Of a stretch of 64,000 nucleotides of DNA, positions 51,950 through 63,600 are shown in pieces (positions within the stretch are counted from its first letter, which is position 1; every line of letters begins with the position of its first letter). A model generated the notes under the pieces. That model was not told where the DNA came from. It saw only the letters and a list, made by a program, of their open reading frames with translations, and made no database searches. A program made the position numbers and the translations under genes. The DNA comes from Oxyruncus cristatus (taxonomy: Eukaryota > Chordata > Aves > Passeriformes > Cotingidae). Where the stretch lies: contig VXAY01002818.1 of assembly GCA_013399855.1 (NCBI GenBank), forward strand, positions 310,039-374,038. The letters run 5' to 3'.

Positions 51950-52259
51950 CTCAGAAGGGATCTTGGAGAGGAACATTTTACAAGGGCATACCATTACAGG
52001 CCAGGGAGCAATGGATTTAAGCTGAAAGAGGGTAGGTTTTGTTTAGATATTAGGAAGAAATTCTTTACTGTGAGGGTGGTGAGACGCTGGAACAGGTTGC
52101 CCAGAGTTGTGGATGTCCCATTCCTGGAAGTGTTCAAGACCAGGTTGGCTGGGGCTCTGAACAACCTGGTTTAGTGGAAGGTGTCCCTTCCCATGGCAAG
52201 GGGCTTAGAACAAGATGACCTTTAAGGACCCTTCCAAGCCAAACCATTCTATGATTCTT
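51950..52259 (+). mobile_element. CR1 LINE 3' fragment
   Basis: A short 5'-truncated CR1 in plus orientation. It carries the typical 3' stretch: TTACAAGGGCAT, TTAGATATTAGGAAGAAATT, GAACAGGTTGCCCAGAG, then GACCCTTCCAAGCCAAACC and an ATTCTATGATTC terminus. The subfamily differs from the copies at 18,340 and 20,044. No intact frame remains. The left boundary is approximate. Confidence 0.9.
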
Positions 52260-52747
52260 GCAGGAATGTCTGCAAAACCACTGTTTTGCTGCAGGATAGC
52301 AGGGAGAACGGAGAACAGAAGAGCAGCTTTGCACAGGATATGTGCCTGCTGCCTTCCAACTACCACGGTGCTGCTGCTGCCTGAACTCTATGCGTGCGCA
52401 CTGATCGAGATCCTCTCCAGAGCTCTCTTGAGCCCTGTCCAGGACTTAGGCCAAACAGTTTCAAATACCACCAGAGGACAAGAGCAATCATCCTGGCAGT
52501 TCCCAGAAGTGACTATCTCCCTCACTAACAGGGAGCAAGATGCAACAGAGTTGATTTTTCCTAGCCTGGCTCTTCACTACAGACAGGAAAGGTGCTTCCC
52601 TTTCCTCACTGAAAACCATTCCCACTGTCTGTGACAGAGATGCGGGTGCAAACTGTGAGTGGGTCTACTCACAAAGTCTTTTGACAAGTATCATCAAATT
52701 TTGTTTTGGTTTCTTTGAATTTAGAGGAATAACACTTTCAACTAGAC
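52260..52747. other. Interval between two CR1 copies
   Basis: About 490 bases of GC-richer unique sequence between same-orientation CR1 fragments. A plus-strand open frame of 139 codons (52,215-52,634) begins inside the left CR1 and crosses most of it. The peptide has no recognisable domain, the ATG lies in repeat DNA, and I regard the frame as chance. The interval might be a fragment of an unrecognised older repeat. Confidence 0.5.
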
Positions 52748-53123
52748 TTTAGCCTGGAGAAGAGAAGGCTCAGGGGAGACCTCATCGCTCTCTACAACTA
52801 CCCGAAAGGAGGTTGTAGCCAGGTGGGGGTTGGTCTCTTCTCCCAGGCAACCAGCCGTAAGACAAGAGGGCATGGCCTTAAGCTGTACCAGGGGAGGTTT
52901 AGTTTAGATATCAGAAAGAAATTCTTTACAGAGAGAGTAATCAGCCATTGGAATGGGCTGCCCAGGGAAGTGGTGGATTCTCCATCCCTGGAGGTTTTTA
53001 AGATGAGGCTGGACGTGGCACTTAGTTCCATAGTCTAGTAACTGCGGTGGTGTTGGGTCAAGGGTTGGACTTGATGATCTCCGAGGTCCTTTCCAACCAG
53101 TCTGATTCTATGATTCTATGATT
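52748..53123 (+). mobile_element. CR1 LINE 3' fragment with ATTCTATG terminus
   Basis: A 5'-truncated CR1 in plus orientation starting near TTTAGCCTGGAGAAGAG. The reading frame at 52,823-53,038 gives the CR1 ORF2 C-terminus ([43 protein letters not shown]). It is followed by the short 3' UTR with TTGGACTTGATGATCTCCGA and a terminal repeat ATTCTATGATTCTATGATT. It is the best-preserved 3' end of the four copies. It lacks all upstream ORF2 domains and ORF1. Confidence 0.95.
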
Positions 53124-55998
53124 AATTTCAGCAAACCTGCTGAGTGTGTTTAACATGAGGAGGGCTTCCTTCACCCTCTTGGAATAGCTGAGCAAAGGTG
53201 GTGTTTAGGGAAAAGAGGGGACCATCAGACTGTCAATCTGGAACACAGAGTTGCCCATCACATGTATCTCTGCTGGCTTAGAGATGCCTCATACTGCATC
53301 TATTAAAAAAGGTGATAATCCAGGAATGACCATTCACAACCTAAAACATGCCTGCTGGGATGGAAAGTGTTCTCTACCCTTTTTGTATTTTTTATAGAAC
53401 AGACATTGGATTTCTACTGGTTCAGAGCTGCAACCCTTTAATGAACCAGTTAAGGTCCATGAGGATGAGTAGTTTCACCTTGGCCTAGTGAACCAACCAT
53501 TCCTGAAGGGCTGGGAGAGGCAAGATAATTGAGAGAGAAAATGGGGTAGTACCTTGTACCTAAATGCACTGTGTCGTGTGGAATAGAGGGCACATTTGCA
53601 ATATCTTTCCTGAAACCAAAGATGCAAATTTAGCTCATTGGATTCACATTTTTGTTCTCTGCACAAACAAAAGTGATACTACTGGAATTCTGATTAAGTC
53701 TAATGAGGGAAAGTGTAATGTATTCATTCCTTCCACTCTGGCTTCTTGAACAGATTAGCTGCGAAATTTGCCCTTCTTGATGCTCACAAAACATAAACAT
53801 AGTTAAAGGAAATCATAATACTACTTGATGTAAACCCAATGCTTAATTTTTTAATCTTTAAATAATAAATGTTAATGCATCAATAGCAAATTAAGAAGAT
53901 GACAACTTTGCCTATTTATATCAGTGGTTAATAATCAGTAGATTAACACTGCTGCGTACCAAGAGCAGGTTTAGGCATGGACAGTAGGAGGTGATAACGT
54001 CCTATTCAACCAAGATGTCTTTGAGTCTACCACAGGATTATGTGACAGAGTCATATGATTTTTAAAGGAACTAGCAGACAGAAATCTTAGTTTAGACAGA
54101 ATTTTGTACAGAAATGTAGTAAATAATAGAGAAAAACAAGCATGGGGACATTTTAAGAGAATATTTTAATTTGTAATTATTTTTGTGTATACATACTATG
54201 ATTTTCAAAGTTTATGAATACATACCTTGCAAATATTACACCTATACTTGCATAAACATTCAGATAGGTTAGAGATAGCCATTATCACTTGTTAGGATAA
54301 CTTAATTAAACTTGCTTATTAAAACCCTTTAATTCGTCAGTGATAAAATCTTGATTAGTACATTTTCCTGCTAGGTGACCTTCTAATGTAATAGAAAACG
54401 AATTTTTAAATGGAGAAAAGTGCCTGTGGCAGAGATTTTGTGCAAGTGAATAGAGTTTTTAATACACATAGGGATATAATCGAGCCTAATTAGTGAGGGT
54501 GCAAATGAATTTTTATTTCATACACCAGAAGTGTCATTGATGAACCATGGTTCAGAGTTTGATATGCATTCAGGCTGGCAGTATGGGACTGAAGTCTGTG
54601 GGAAAATCACAAGCTAATTCATTGATTGCCCTTTGGAAATTACTGCTGTTAATTGTTAGGTAATTAACATGGAGCTACAATTATACTGGCCTTAGGGGGT
54701 GATTAATGTTTCAACATGTCACATTAGCAACGGCTGGATTTTAAAAGCTTTTCTTTTCACATGGTTTAGAGACAGATGGTATATTGTCTATGGAAAATTG
54801 TTTTCTTTTACTAAAGTTTATACCAGAACTAAGTGAATGTTCTTCTTGTGCTACAGCCTATTTTTATGTAGTTGAATTCTAAGCATCTTGGCCTGATGCA
54901 CCTTAAGAAATAATGTGTTTTTTTAAAAAAATCCCCATTATACCAGCTATGAATAAATAAAATATCCATATTGAAAAGACATTATTTCTGTTCTTACTTT
55001 ATTATGTACAAAATAAAAAATAGATAATGTAAGATTAGACCACTTCATGGCAGGTCTTATACTATTTAGCACTGATACAGGAAAAAGAAGTGCACAATAC
55101 AATACTTATTACAATCAATATATTTTAAGCAGAAACAAACAAAAAAAACCCATGTTGAACAAATACATTTAGTAACAGTAATAAACAGTATATTAATATC
55201 TCCACACTTCAATATTATGCTTTGCTCTGTGTTTAGGTGGTTTTTCTCTTCTTACAGTTCAAGAGTCAGAATAAGACTGGCATGGACTTTTCAGAATCCT
55301 ACTGTGCTCTGATTTATCTTTTAATATACAGAATTAAATCCTTAAAACTTTCCTTCAAAGACATTAGTGTCTGTGTTAGGAGGATTCTTAATTTGTCCTG
55401 GGATGACTAATAATATTTTCTCTTTTTTTTTTCGCTCTGAATGCTGCTTCACTAGATAGATATTTTGCAAACTGCTGGGTTGTTGGCATTCACTGTGTAA
55501 ATATTTTCTTGGTAATATTCCCAAAATATGGCAAATGTACATTCCTGTTTGCAGTAGTTTTGAAAATGTTTCAATTCCTTCTCATAATTAAAAATGAGAA
55601 TAAGTCTTGTGAAGGGTTATGTTTAAATGTCACACTTAGAATAGTTTCTGTAAATTCTGTTCGTTTATAAGATTACTTTTTTGTTTTTTATAGCCAATGA
55701 AGTCCTATAGTCCAAAAGATGTAATGATAGGTGAAAGGATCAGTTTCTATGACAGCATCTATCTTTCTCTTTTTCTTGTTTCATTTTTTGTCTTCCTGTA
55801 ATGCTTCAGGTTGCAGGCTTTCTTAGTAGTCTCATACCATGGTCTTTGTTATGACTCCAGTCACTTGCATTTGTATTGATTGGTCCATTGCAACATATCA
55901 CAGAAATATTTATTTTCAACCATGTCTGCTAATAACTTAATTTCTGTTAAAGCATCTAAATCTGGAGGATAGGTTTCTACTTTAGAAATAGTCTATTT

Positions 55999-56065
55999 AG
56001 AATAAAAACAACCCCCCCAAAAAACCCCAAACAAACAAACAAACAAAAAAACAAAAAAACCCCTG
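55999..56065. repeat. A/C-rich low-complexity tract
   Basis: Blocks of A and C, including C7, A6 and AAAC tetranucleotide repeats. Decayed simple repeat. Confidence 0.85.
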
Positions 56066-56465
56066 CCAAGAAATGTAGCAGAATAGACTTGCAAATTTTG
56101 TAAATATTCTTTTAACTTTGTGATTTTACTTTCTACAGAATAGTATCAATTAAAAATTAATATGCACTTAGGTTTCATTTGTATGATTTGTATGATTTTT
56201 CTCATTCAGAGGACCCTGGATGTTACATGAACAGGCAAAGTAGAAGTGACTGAACTAGAAGAGGTGGATTTTATGAAGCACTTAATGGAATTGGATGACT
56301 AAGAATAATTATAGCAGGAGCTCACCAGCATTTGGTTAGTCATACAGGCCTTCACTTGAATGATCAGGAGCCAGAAAATCTACAAAATACATGGGTAGAT
56401 TTAACCAGAGACTCTGATCATTGCTTTTAAAGAGCAGTAGTAGTAAGCTGATACAATGCTTGGTC

Positions 56466-56565
56466 AGCATAACCTTAAGCATATGGTTAGCTTTAAGCAC
56501 ATGAGTAGCTCTGTTGACATTAGAATTAATTCTCTACTTACATGTTTTGTTAGACTAGGGTCATT
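56466..56565. repeat. Eroded palindromic amniote repeat relic
   Basis: The left arm has CCTTAAGCATATGG and CTTTAAGCACATGAGTAGCT. The right arm, inverted, has TCTACTTACATGTTTTGTTAG. A core near TGTTGACATTAGAATTA lies between them. This fits the inverted-repeat amniote element also suspected at 15,460, with TTAAGCATGTGAGTAG-type arms. No family name is asserted. Substitutions are numerous, so the insertion is very old. Confidence 0.45.
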
Positions 56566-57360
56566 GCCCTGGAAGGACTCGATAGGGGAAGAACACTCAA
56601 ATTGGCAGCCTTACGAAACTACTCCTGGCTCTGTGTCTATGGAATAGTACATTCATCTGTCCAAAAACCTCAAATCAAAGTCTCTGTGCTCATGTATCCC
56701 GGAACAGATCTTAATTTACACTAGGGCCATTTTGGACTTTCTTAGTATGTAAGAGATATGCAAGTATTATTTATTCTTGGTTTAAGAAGTGTCTGCATTG
56801 CTGGTGCGTTAATAAGGGTGAGCATCAGATTCTACATGATTCTTTGATCACTAGTAAAAGTTTGAGGCCCTAGCATTCCTCAAAAGTATGTGATACATAT
56901 TTATGTTAGCTTATTAGATTATTGTCTTCTGAATTTCCATTTGATTTCTATTTATGGGGGAAGGGGAGTTTCATGCTTGTTTCTATATTTTATGAAAGCA
57001 GTGTTTGTACTACTAGTCTATTTTAAATTTAGGCTTTTATGCTAGTTGGCTGTTACGTAAGTGCAAAGACCGTGGTGAAAAAATGGAAGGAAACTACAGA
57101 GATTGATTTCTTTTCTTCCTTTTCTAAGTGACTGTAACCATCCTACTAATAATACTTATTGGGAGATTATTTCAAGTCTCAGGATTTCCAGGTCTGACTC
57201 ATACATTCTGAAGGCTCTCTAGCCCAGTATACTTCAGAGGACACAATAAAGAAGCTGTTTGTCCCTTGCTGAGAAAAGGTCTCTGAAACAGGGATTGTAA
57301 TTCTGCCATGGTTAGCAGAAGGAATTGCCTGAAAAGCTCGAATGTTCTATGGAAAGGATA

Positions 57361-57799
57361 TGTTGTGGTTTAAGAGTGGTATTCCCCAGTTTAATGTTTC
57401 CACTAAAACACTCCAAACCCTATGCCGCTCTCTCACTCCCTCTAACACCCTCTTCTCCATGTGGGGGAATGGAAAGGGGACTTGGGGACAAAAAAGATAA
57501 AGATCACAGGTTGAGATAAGATAGAATTTACTGGAAATAGAAACGACATAAGAAAATGAACAGTAACAGCAACAATACTAATAATAGAGTGTACAAGAAA
57601 CAAATGATTTGCATGTCAATGCTCTTCCCTGACAATACCTGGCTGTTTCCTCTGTCACTCTACCTGGTCTGGAAGGAACCCCTTCCACCCCGAACCCTCC
57701 TAGCAATGATGTGAGGTGGTATAAAATAACCTCTAGGTCCTAGCCATGCCCCTCCTTACTACTGCAAAAATTAACTCTGTCCTGTCCAGAACCAGGACA
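57361..57799 (-). mobile_element. Solo LTR of an endogenous retrovirus-like element (minus orientation)
   Basis: The 439-bp segment begins TGTTGTGGTTTAAG and ends AACCAGGACA. On the minus strand the LTR starts TGTCCTGGTTCTGGACAGG, then GAGTTAATTTTTGC, and finishes TTAAACCACAACA, a pattern common in songbird LTR families. It has TG...CA ends. The flanks are GGATA (57,356-57,360) and GGATG (57,800-57,804), a probable 5-bp target duplication with one mismatch. No internal retroviral genes adjoin it, so it is most likely a solo LTR left by recombination. Confidence 0.75.
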
Positions 57800-57804
57800 G
57801 GATG

Positions 57805-59488
57805 CTTGAGGAGAAGGCCACCAGGATTATGGAAACTATCTGAGGAATGGGCTTATTTGAAGGTAAATGAGGAGGCGAAATAGAGGAATTTCCTCTTTGT
57901 CAAAATTTAAAGCATTTTATACGCTTTGCAACAAGTTGCCCTCTCCCTCCCCTGTGTTTTTTGTTCCAACTGTTTTCTCAGACTGAATTAGAAGACAGAA
58001 TTGGAGGGAGATTTGTCTGGGTAAAAAGTACCACGAAGACGGTTGCACCTCCTGTTACATATGTGTGAATGCGCTTCTGGCACAGGATAGGATGCTCTAG
58101 ACAAATGGACCTCCTGACAGGAGCCTTCTGCAAAATATCTGTCCCTTTGAGTGAAGTCTATGGATCCTTTTTGGCTCTTCTGCCATTGACTCTGCCAAGG
58201 TTCCATACAAGGTTCCTTACGTGAACAGACCAACTCTCATTCATTCCCTTGCTCCTCCTCACCATATCACTCATTGTGTTTGTTTTTCTACCAGCTACAA
58301 GAGTATATTCACATCTCTCCCAGGACAATACAGGCAATTTGTGGATAATATTTATGCATTCATATTTAAAATATTAATAATGATCAGAAAATGACTCTAA
58401 ATCTCTAATAGTAAAATAAAAAAAGTAACAAAACTCCCTTTTATACTTTTTCTCCAGATTTTATATTTATATAGGAGACACCTGTCTTAAACAAAGTTTT
58501 ACCTGACAGTTATGACTAGAAGGTACAAATCTCAACCAGAACACACATCCAAAGATGTGTGGGTTTTTTAGAAGAAAAAAAACTTCAGGAAATACAGAAG
58601 AAATGTACATATGGGAAGTTAAAGACATGAAAGCTGCCCTCTTTCTGAAATTTCACACCAATCAGCTGCTTAGTTTGTAGGGAAAATATTGGAATGTATA
58701 CTTATTTTAAGCCCATCTGAGAACACAGTCCACTCTTGGAGCCACTACCAAGAACCTCCATATCTGTATATGCCTGTGCTTGTATGCATAAGAGTCAAAT
58801 TTCAATCCAATTCTGGGAGGAAAAATGAGAAGGATTACCAAACCAAAAAAACCTTGAAAATGAAAGTACTGTCAAGGTTGGTCTACTTTTAGGAAAAGCA
58901 ACTTTTAAAATCCTATATTTGACCTCTTTGCATGTTTTCCCACTGCTTTGTGTGCAGTCTTCTCTCCTAAATAAGTCTTTGCTTTTCTCGACAGCCATTC
59001 AGAAATCAAATACTCCTTCTTGCTTTTACTTTTTAACTATTTCTTCTGATCCTTCATTTCATTTCCTGGTCATGCAGCTGGCAATATATCTGTATTTCTT
59101 ACTGTTGTGTTTCGTTGTCTACTCCGGAACCCCCCTTTTTGAAATAAATCCTCTGACCTTCTCTTTCTAATGTCTAATGACCACAACGGGCTTCTCACAG
59201 CTTTGCTCATAATCTTATCTTTTCTGTCATTGACTGTGTAAATCTGTTTCTGTCACAGATGAACTGACTTCACTCCCGCTCTTTGAAAGCTTGCTCCAAG
59301 CTGGCTGGCTTTGCATCACCCTATGGAGTTCCGTCTAAAATTGCTTGCTTTCTTCATTTTCTTGCTTACAGTTCAAACTTCACAGTATCTTGGTCTTATG
59401 AGAAAGCAAAATAATTTGTCTCTTCACTTTTGCAAATTTACCTATTTTGGACTAATTGATTTTTTGTTTAGTTCGTGGGTTTTTTTCC
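57805..59488. other. Unique sequence between the two LTR-like elements
   Basis: About 1.7 kb with no gag, pol or env-like frame and no recognised host gene. The two flanking LTR-like elements have different sequences, so this is not the interior of a single provirus. Confidence 0.6.
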
Positions 59489-59802
59489 CCCCATGTCAAG
59501 GTTTAGCCCTGTGCTTTCTGCGTGGTTTTTGTCAACCCGTAAATTTTGCTAATAAATAAGAGGAGTTCACACAGACAGAACAGATCTTCTCCTTGATATG
59601 GGGATTAATATTAAAATGTATTACTACACGATAAGAACTAAGGAAATACTTAAATATACAACAACTCTAATTAGTTTTCCTATAATAACAAATTTACATA
59701 TTTGCAAATACCACCCCTCCTTCTTTTCCTCAAAAGCAGTTCAGAGGAAGAAGGAGAAGGAAAAGTCTTTAAGGCAACAGTTCCAAACCACCGCAGCTTG
59801 AA

Positions 59803-59809
<7 letters not shown>

Positions 59810-59837
<28 letters not shown>
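59810..59837. repeat. (CT)14 microsatellite
   Basis: An uninterrupted CT dinucleotide run inside the LTR-like element, probably expanded after insertion. Confidence 0.95.
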
Positions 59838-59841
<4 letters not shown>

Positions 59842-60167
59842 ACACACGTATATCAGTTTGGTATTTAGTTATAATTAAGATGGTTGGATGGATTAATTCT
59901 TTTGCTGAATATTCGTTTCAGGGGAAAAATGAAGTTGTAGTATTTTGCAGAGATTGTCTGATACCCACAGGATGTTTATCTGGAAGGCTTTAGTGTACAA
60001 GAGGGAACATAAAAGTCAGAGAGGCTGATTGCCACTGAGCAGCTGGCTTTAGGGCAGGGGAGAGAGATACTGTTAGGCCTTCATGTGCTCGCAATGAGAA
60101 CTACCTAGGCTGGAAACATGACCTGTATCAGTCACATAGACTTGAGCCTGCTTGGCCTAGACCCATC

Positions 60168-60168
60168 N
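60168..60168. other. Single ambiguous base
   Basis: One N within the LTR-like element, reflecting an unresolved base call. Confidence 0.99.
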
Positions 60169-60646
60169 CCAGCTTCTCCATCATTCTGTGGCTGCAATTC
60201 TTTTGCAACTTGCTACATACAGTTTCCAAGTGATTCAGTTCTGGCCTCAAGCCATCTCTGCCCTCCCTGGGCCATCCAGGCCGCCGGTGGGGGGAGGACC
60301 CACATGAAAGTTTCTTCACTCCAAATACTCTTCCACAGGCAGCAGGGGTTTTAGTTTTTAAGTCTTTTCCCCTGCTGGAGGGGGAGAGGGGGCCCCCCTG
60401 GACCTTTCCTCCCCGCTCCTGCTACACTGACTTTGAAGGCTACATTGCTATTCCTTGTTCTCTGCCGGTCCTCTCTGGGCTGGAATTTCTTCTGCGTCAC
60501 ACATCTTCTTTTCTGGTTTGTGTTAAATATGTTATTTGCAGAGATGTCACAAAAGTCTCTGATTGGCCACCTAGCCAGAATTTCACCTGGAATCAACCAT
60601 CTTCTACTCTAATACTGAGGGGAATGGGATAAACCATGACACCCCA

Positions 60647-63600
60647 TTTTGCTGATGATTGCTAATACTACTCCATGGAGGTGGCTATGTATGTATCTTG
60701 ATCAGGTTATTTGAATACTTAGAGATGAGCTGACATGTTGGTTCCTGGTTGAATCCAGAATCCAAAGAGGCTAATTTTCTAGGGGGCTACTATACTATAC
60801 TATTGCGTTCACTCTTGCCATGTATCTCTGCTTTCTGTATATTCATCTGTCCTCCTGCATGCCCTTTGTATTCCCTTAAATATTGTAATTATCACTCTGA
60901 GTAACTTGAGTTTACTGCACCTAATTTAAGTGTTTAAAGCCATTTGTCCAGGTACATGGCCCCTAGAGAAATGTATAGAGAGACTGAGTGCTTCAGATCA
61001 GCTGGTCTACAACTCTCTTTCTAGGCAGAGTGTTTCTTCATATAACTCACACAATGACTGTTCAAGCAAAGCTGTGCTAGCCAAACTAGGCAAAACTCAC
61101 TTAACTCTTTTCTGTGGCAGGTTTTATACCCAGCATGTGCATAATGACCTAATTTAACGTTCTGGATATTCAATGTCTTTTTAGGGAGATACGCAATATT
61201 CTTTGCTAACATCTGCTGCACAGTAACAGGTCTTCATCAAGCTTTATGTGACAGGATTTGACTTTCTTTTCATGAGCAGTAAGCTTGTATATTCAAATTT
61301 GTTTGAGACCCAGGGGCCACTCACTTTGTTCGATTTTCTGATATTCATTACTGCCAATTGAACAGTGCCACCGAAAAAACTTGCCAGGCTCTCTTCATAA
61401 TGGCAAACAATAGAAAAATCCCTGGATTATTTCAAGAAAGTCCTAGAACCTCATGATAGCAGAAAGGTGAGGAAATAATGCCAAATTTCTATCTGAGGCA
61501 AGATGAAAATATATATATTGTATATGTAGTCCAGTAAAGTAAGAAAGTAATCTTTACTCTCTCCATATATTAATCTTCTACAGCCTGCAAAGATTTTAAT
61601 GTCAGTCCTTCAAACAAATGGCATTAAGCCACACTTGATTTTTAAATGTGCTTTCCTGCACTAAGTGTAACATCTGGCATTCCCAAAATCTTTTTCACAA
61701 TTTCATGTACATTTAAAATGTTATTCTATAATCATTTTGCTTTTAAAAAGGATTTTAATATGGTCTAGTTCTAAAAAAAATTAAGAATAAATCAAAATAT
61801 GTAGTAGGGATTAATACAAATGTGTATTAGAAGAGCAAAGAAATCACTGAGACAAGACTAATCATCATTTAGATTATCAGTAGAAGATGATTAAAAAACA
61901 AAGGATTGTATGACAAGTTATGTTGATGCCATGTTTGTGTAGCCAAATGTTTCAGCTTTATAAATGAAAAAGCCTAAGCAGCTTACAGTGAGACAAAGTA
62001 ATCATTCAAATTACAAACTTAAGAATTTCAAATTACATACTTCATCAAGTTGAGTCTATTGTAACTTAAAATACATAGGGAATGATTCACTCCAGTTGAA
62101 ATACAGCATGTAATATTTCAGCCATTATGAAATTGCTATTTGGTTTTACAAAAGTGTTAATGCCATTAAACCATCTCTTTTTAGGACGAATGCTCCAAAC
62201 CCATACTGTTTAGAATCCAACAGTCAGGAAGAACATTTTCTTACGTTCAAATGAAGATTTGTTTGGTTTTGTTTTTTTGTTTGTTTGTTTGTTTACATAA
62301 AAGTAAACCGAGTTGATCTCTCTGACTGTGCACTCTTGCTCTAATAGTTAGATATTTTTGATCAAGGGCTCAATCCTCCAAATACTTAGCAAGTATTTGC
62401 TACTCTTATTGCTGTTATTGTCAGTAGGAGTTTTTCTACTGTAGAGACTGAATAGTAATTTTGGGCAGGCAATATACCTAACATTAGAACTTCTTTTTCT
62501 AGAATATTATTGTAAAAAAATAGAGGGGTGTAGATTCCACCTTTGCCATAATTATCTCATTAAAGAACCGGGCTTGGGCTGATAATCACAATTCTTTTTC
62601 CATTCTTTCAGTTTGGAATTTTCACTGAAGCAATTTCAGGTGAATGTGATAGTGGATTTATTCTTACTGAAGGGATCCTCCAAATGTCTGACTCATGTCC
62701 ATCTTCTTCATCAATGGTATTGATGGAAGCATTAATTGTTCTTAGTTCTAGTGCAAATTTCTGCTTCTGACCCCCCACTAATTGCTTTACTAACTGGTGT
62801 TCTCACACCAAAATATTATGTATTAAAATGTAGTAAATCTAAGTGTTTGGTTTTTTTCTAGAATGTTGGTAAAACCCAATCGCAATATTTTAATAGAGCC
62901 TTTTCTCACTTCTCTAATTTAGTTATTCAGAGAGGACTGTGTGTGTAGTACATGGATATCTAAAGTGCTTATATATACACCTGTTCCTCTGCTTTGTCTA
63001 GCAGCAAATCACAGTCTTGATGTTGGTGTGATACCCTGAATGCCTTAACAGTTTTATTCTATCCTGGTTTAATTATAATAGCATAAACTTTGTTCATTTC
63101 AATATTAATTTAAATTAATGTATTCGTCTTGTGGTCTGCTGTGAATGAATAAGCTTTGAGGAAAACATAGAGGAGTTTTGTTTTGTTTCATCTTTTTCTT
63201 TTTTTGTTTTTTTTTCTTTCAAGAATTCTACTAAAATCAAATCTGCATGTCCAATTAGTTAAAGCATATAAAATAAAAAAAAATAAAAACTGAAACAAAT
63301 ATATAGCCTTTTAGCTCCTTCTCTTCTCTAGGAGTAATTAAATTAAAAATATAATTCAAAGTCTGACTCACTTGGAAAATCTTAGTGTCATGTCTCAGGT
63401 GATCAGTGGAGGCAAAATTTGCAAGTGTGAATATTCAACTGAGAACTAATCTGGGGTAAAAATATTAGAACCACATTCTGGTGAAGGTGTAAATTTGAGC
63501 TGAAGTAAGAGGAAAAAAGTATGCTTCCCTATTTTAGAAGTAGAATTGTCATGAAACATGGGGTCTACTTGACGTCTTGTGCAGACTTCTGTTATATAAC

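Larger units (their letters stand above)
53124..57355. other. Unique stretch with a possible conserved block
   Basis: No gene is recognised. The block at about 54,480-54,760 has a non-repetitive composition with several TAATTA/ATTA words (GCTAATTCATTGATTG, GTTAATTGTTAGGTAATTAA) and could be a conserved enhancer. An A/C-rich tract occurs at 55,999-56,065. Confidence 0.5.
59494..60641 (-). mobile_element. Well-bounded 1,148-bp LTR-like insertion (minus orientation)
   Basis: It begins TGTCAAGGTTTAGCC and ends GGATAAACCATGACA, giving TG...CA ends with 12-bp terminal inverted repeats differing at one base. The flanks are CCCCA on both sides (59,489-59,493 and 60,642-60,646), a perfect 5-bp target-site duplication. 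The minus-strand start (TGTCATGGTTTATCCCATTC, CCCTCAG) matches the fragment at 20,834, which supports a repeated family. Inside are a (CT)14 microsatellite, a GC-rich part at about 60,240-60,480 and one N at 60,168. No retroviral coding region is seen. It is most likely a long solo LTR. A non-autonomous or internally deleted element is the alternative. Confidence 0.8.

Noticed and set aside
52215..52634. 139-codon plus-strand open frame as a gene
   Set aside because: The start lies in CR1 DNA, the product resembles nothing known, and there is no promoter or splice context. Kept only as a low-interest observation.
57361..60641. A single provirus bounded by the two LTR-like elements
   Set aside because: The two elements have different sequences and separate target duplications, and the 1.7 kb between shows no gag, pol or env-like frame.
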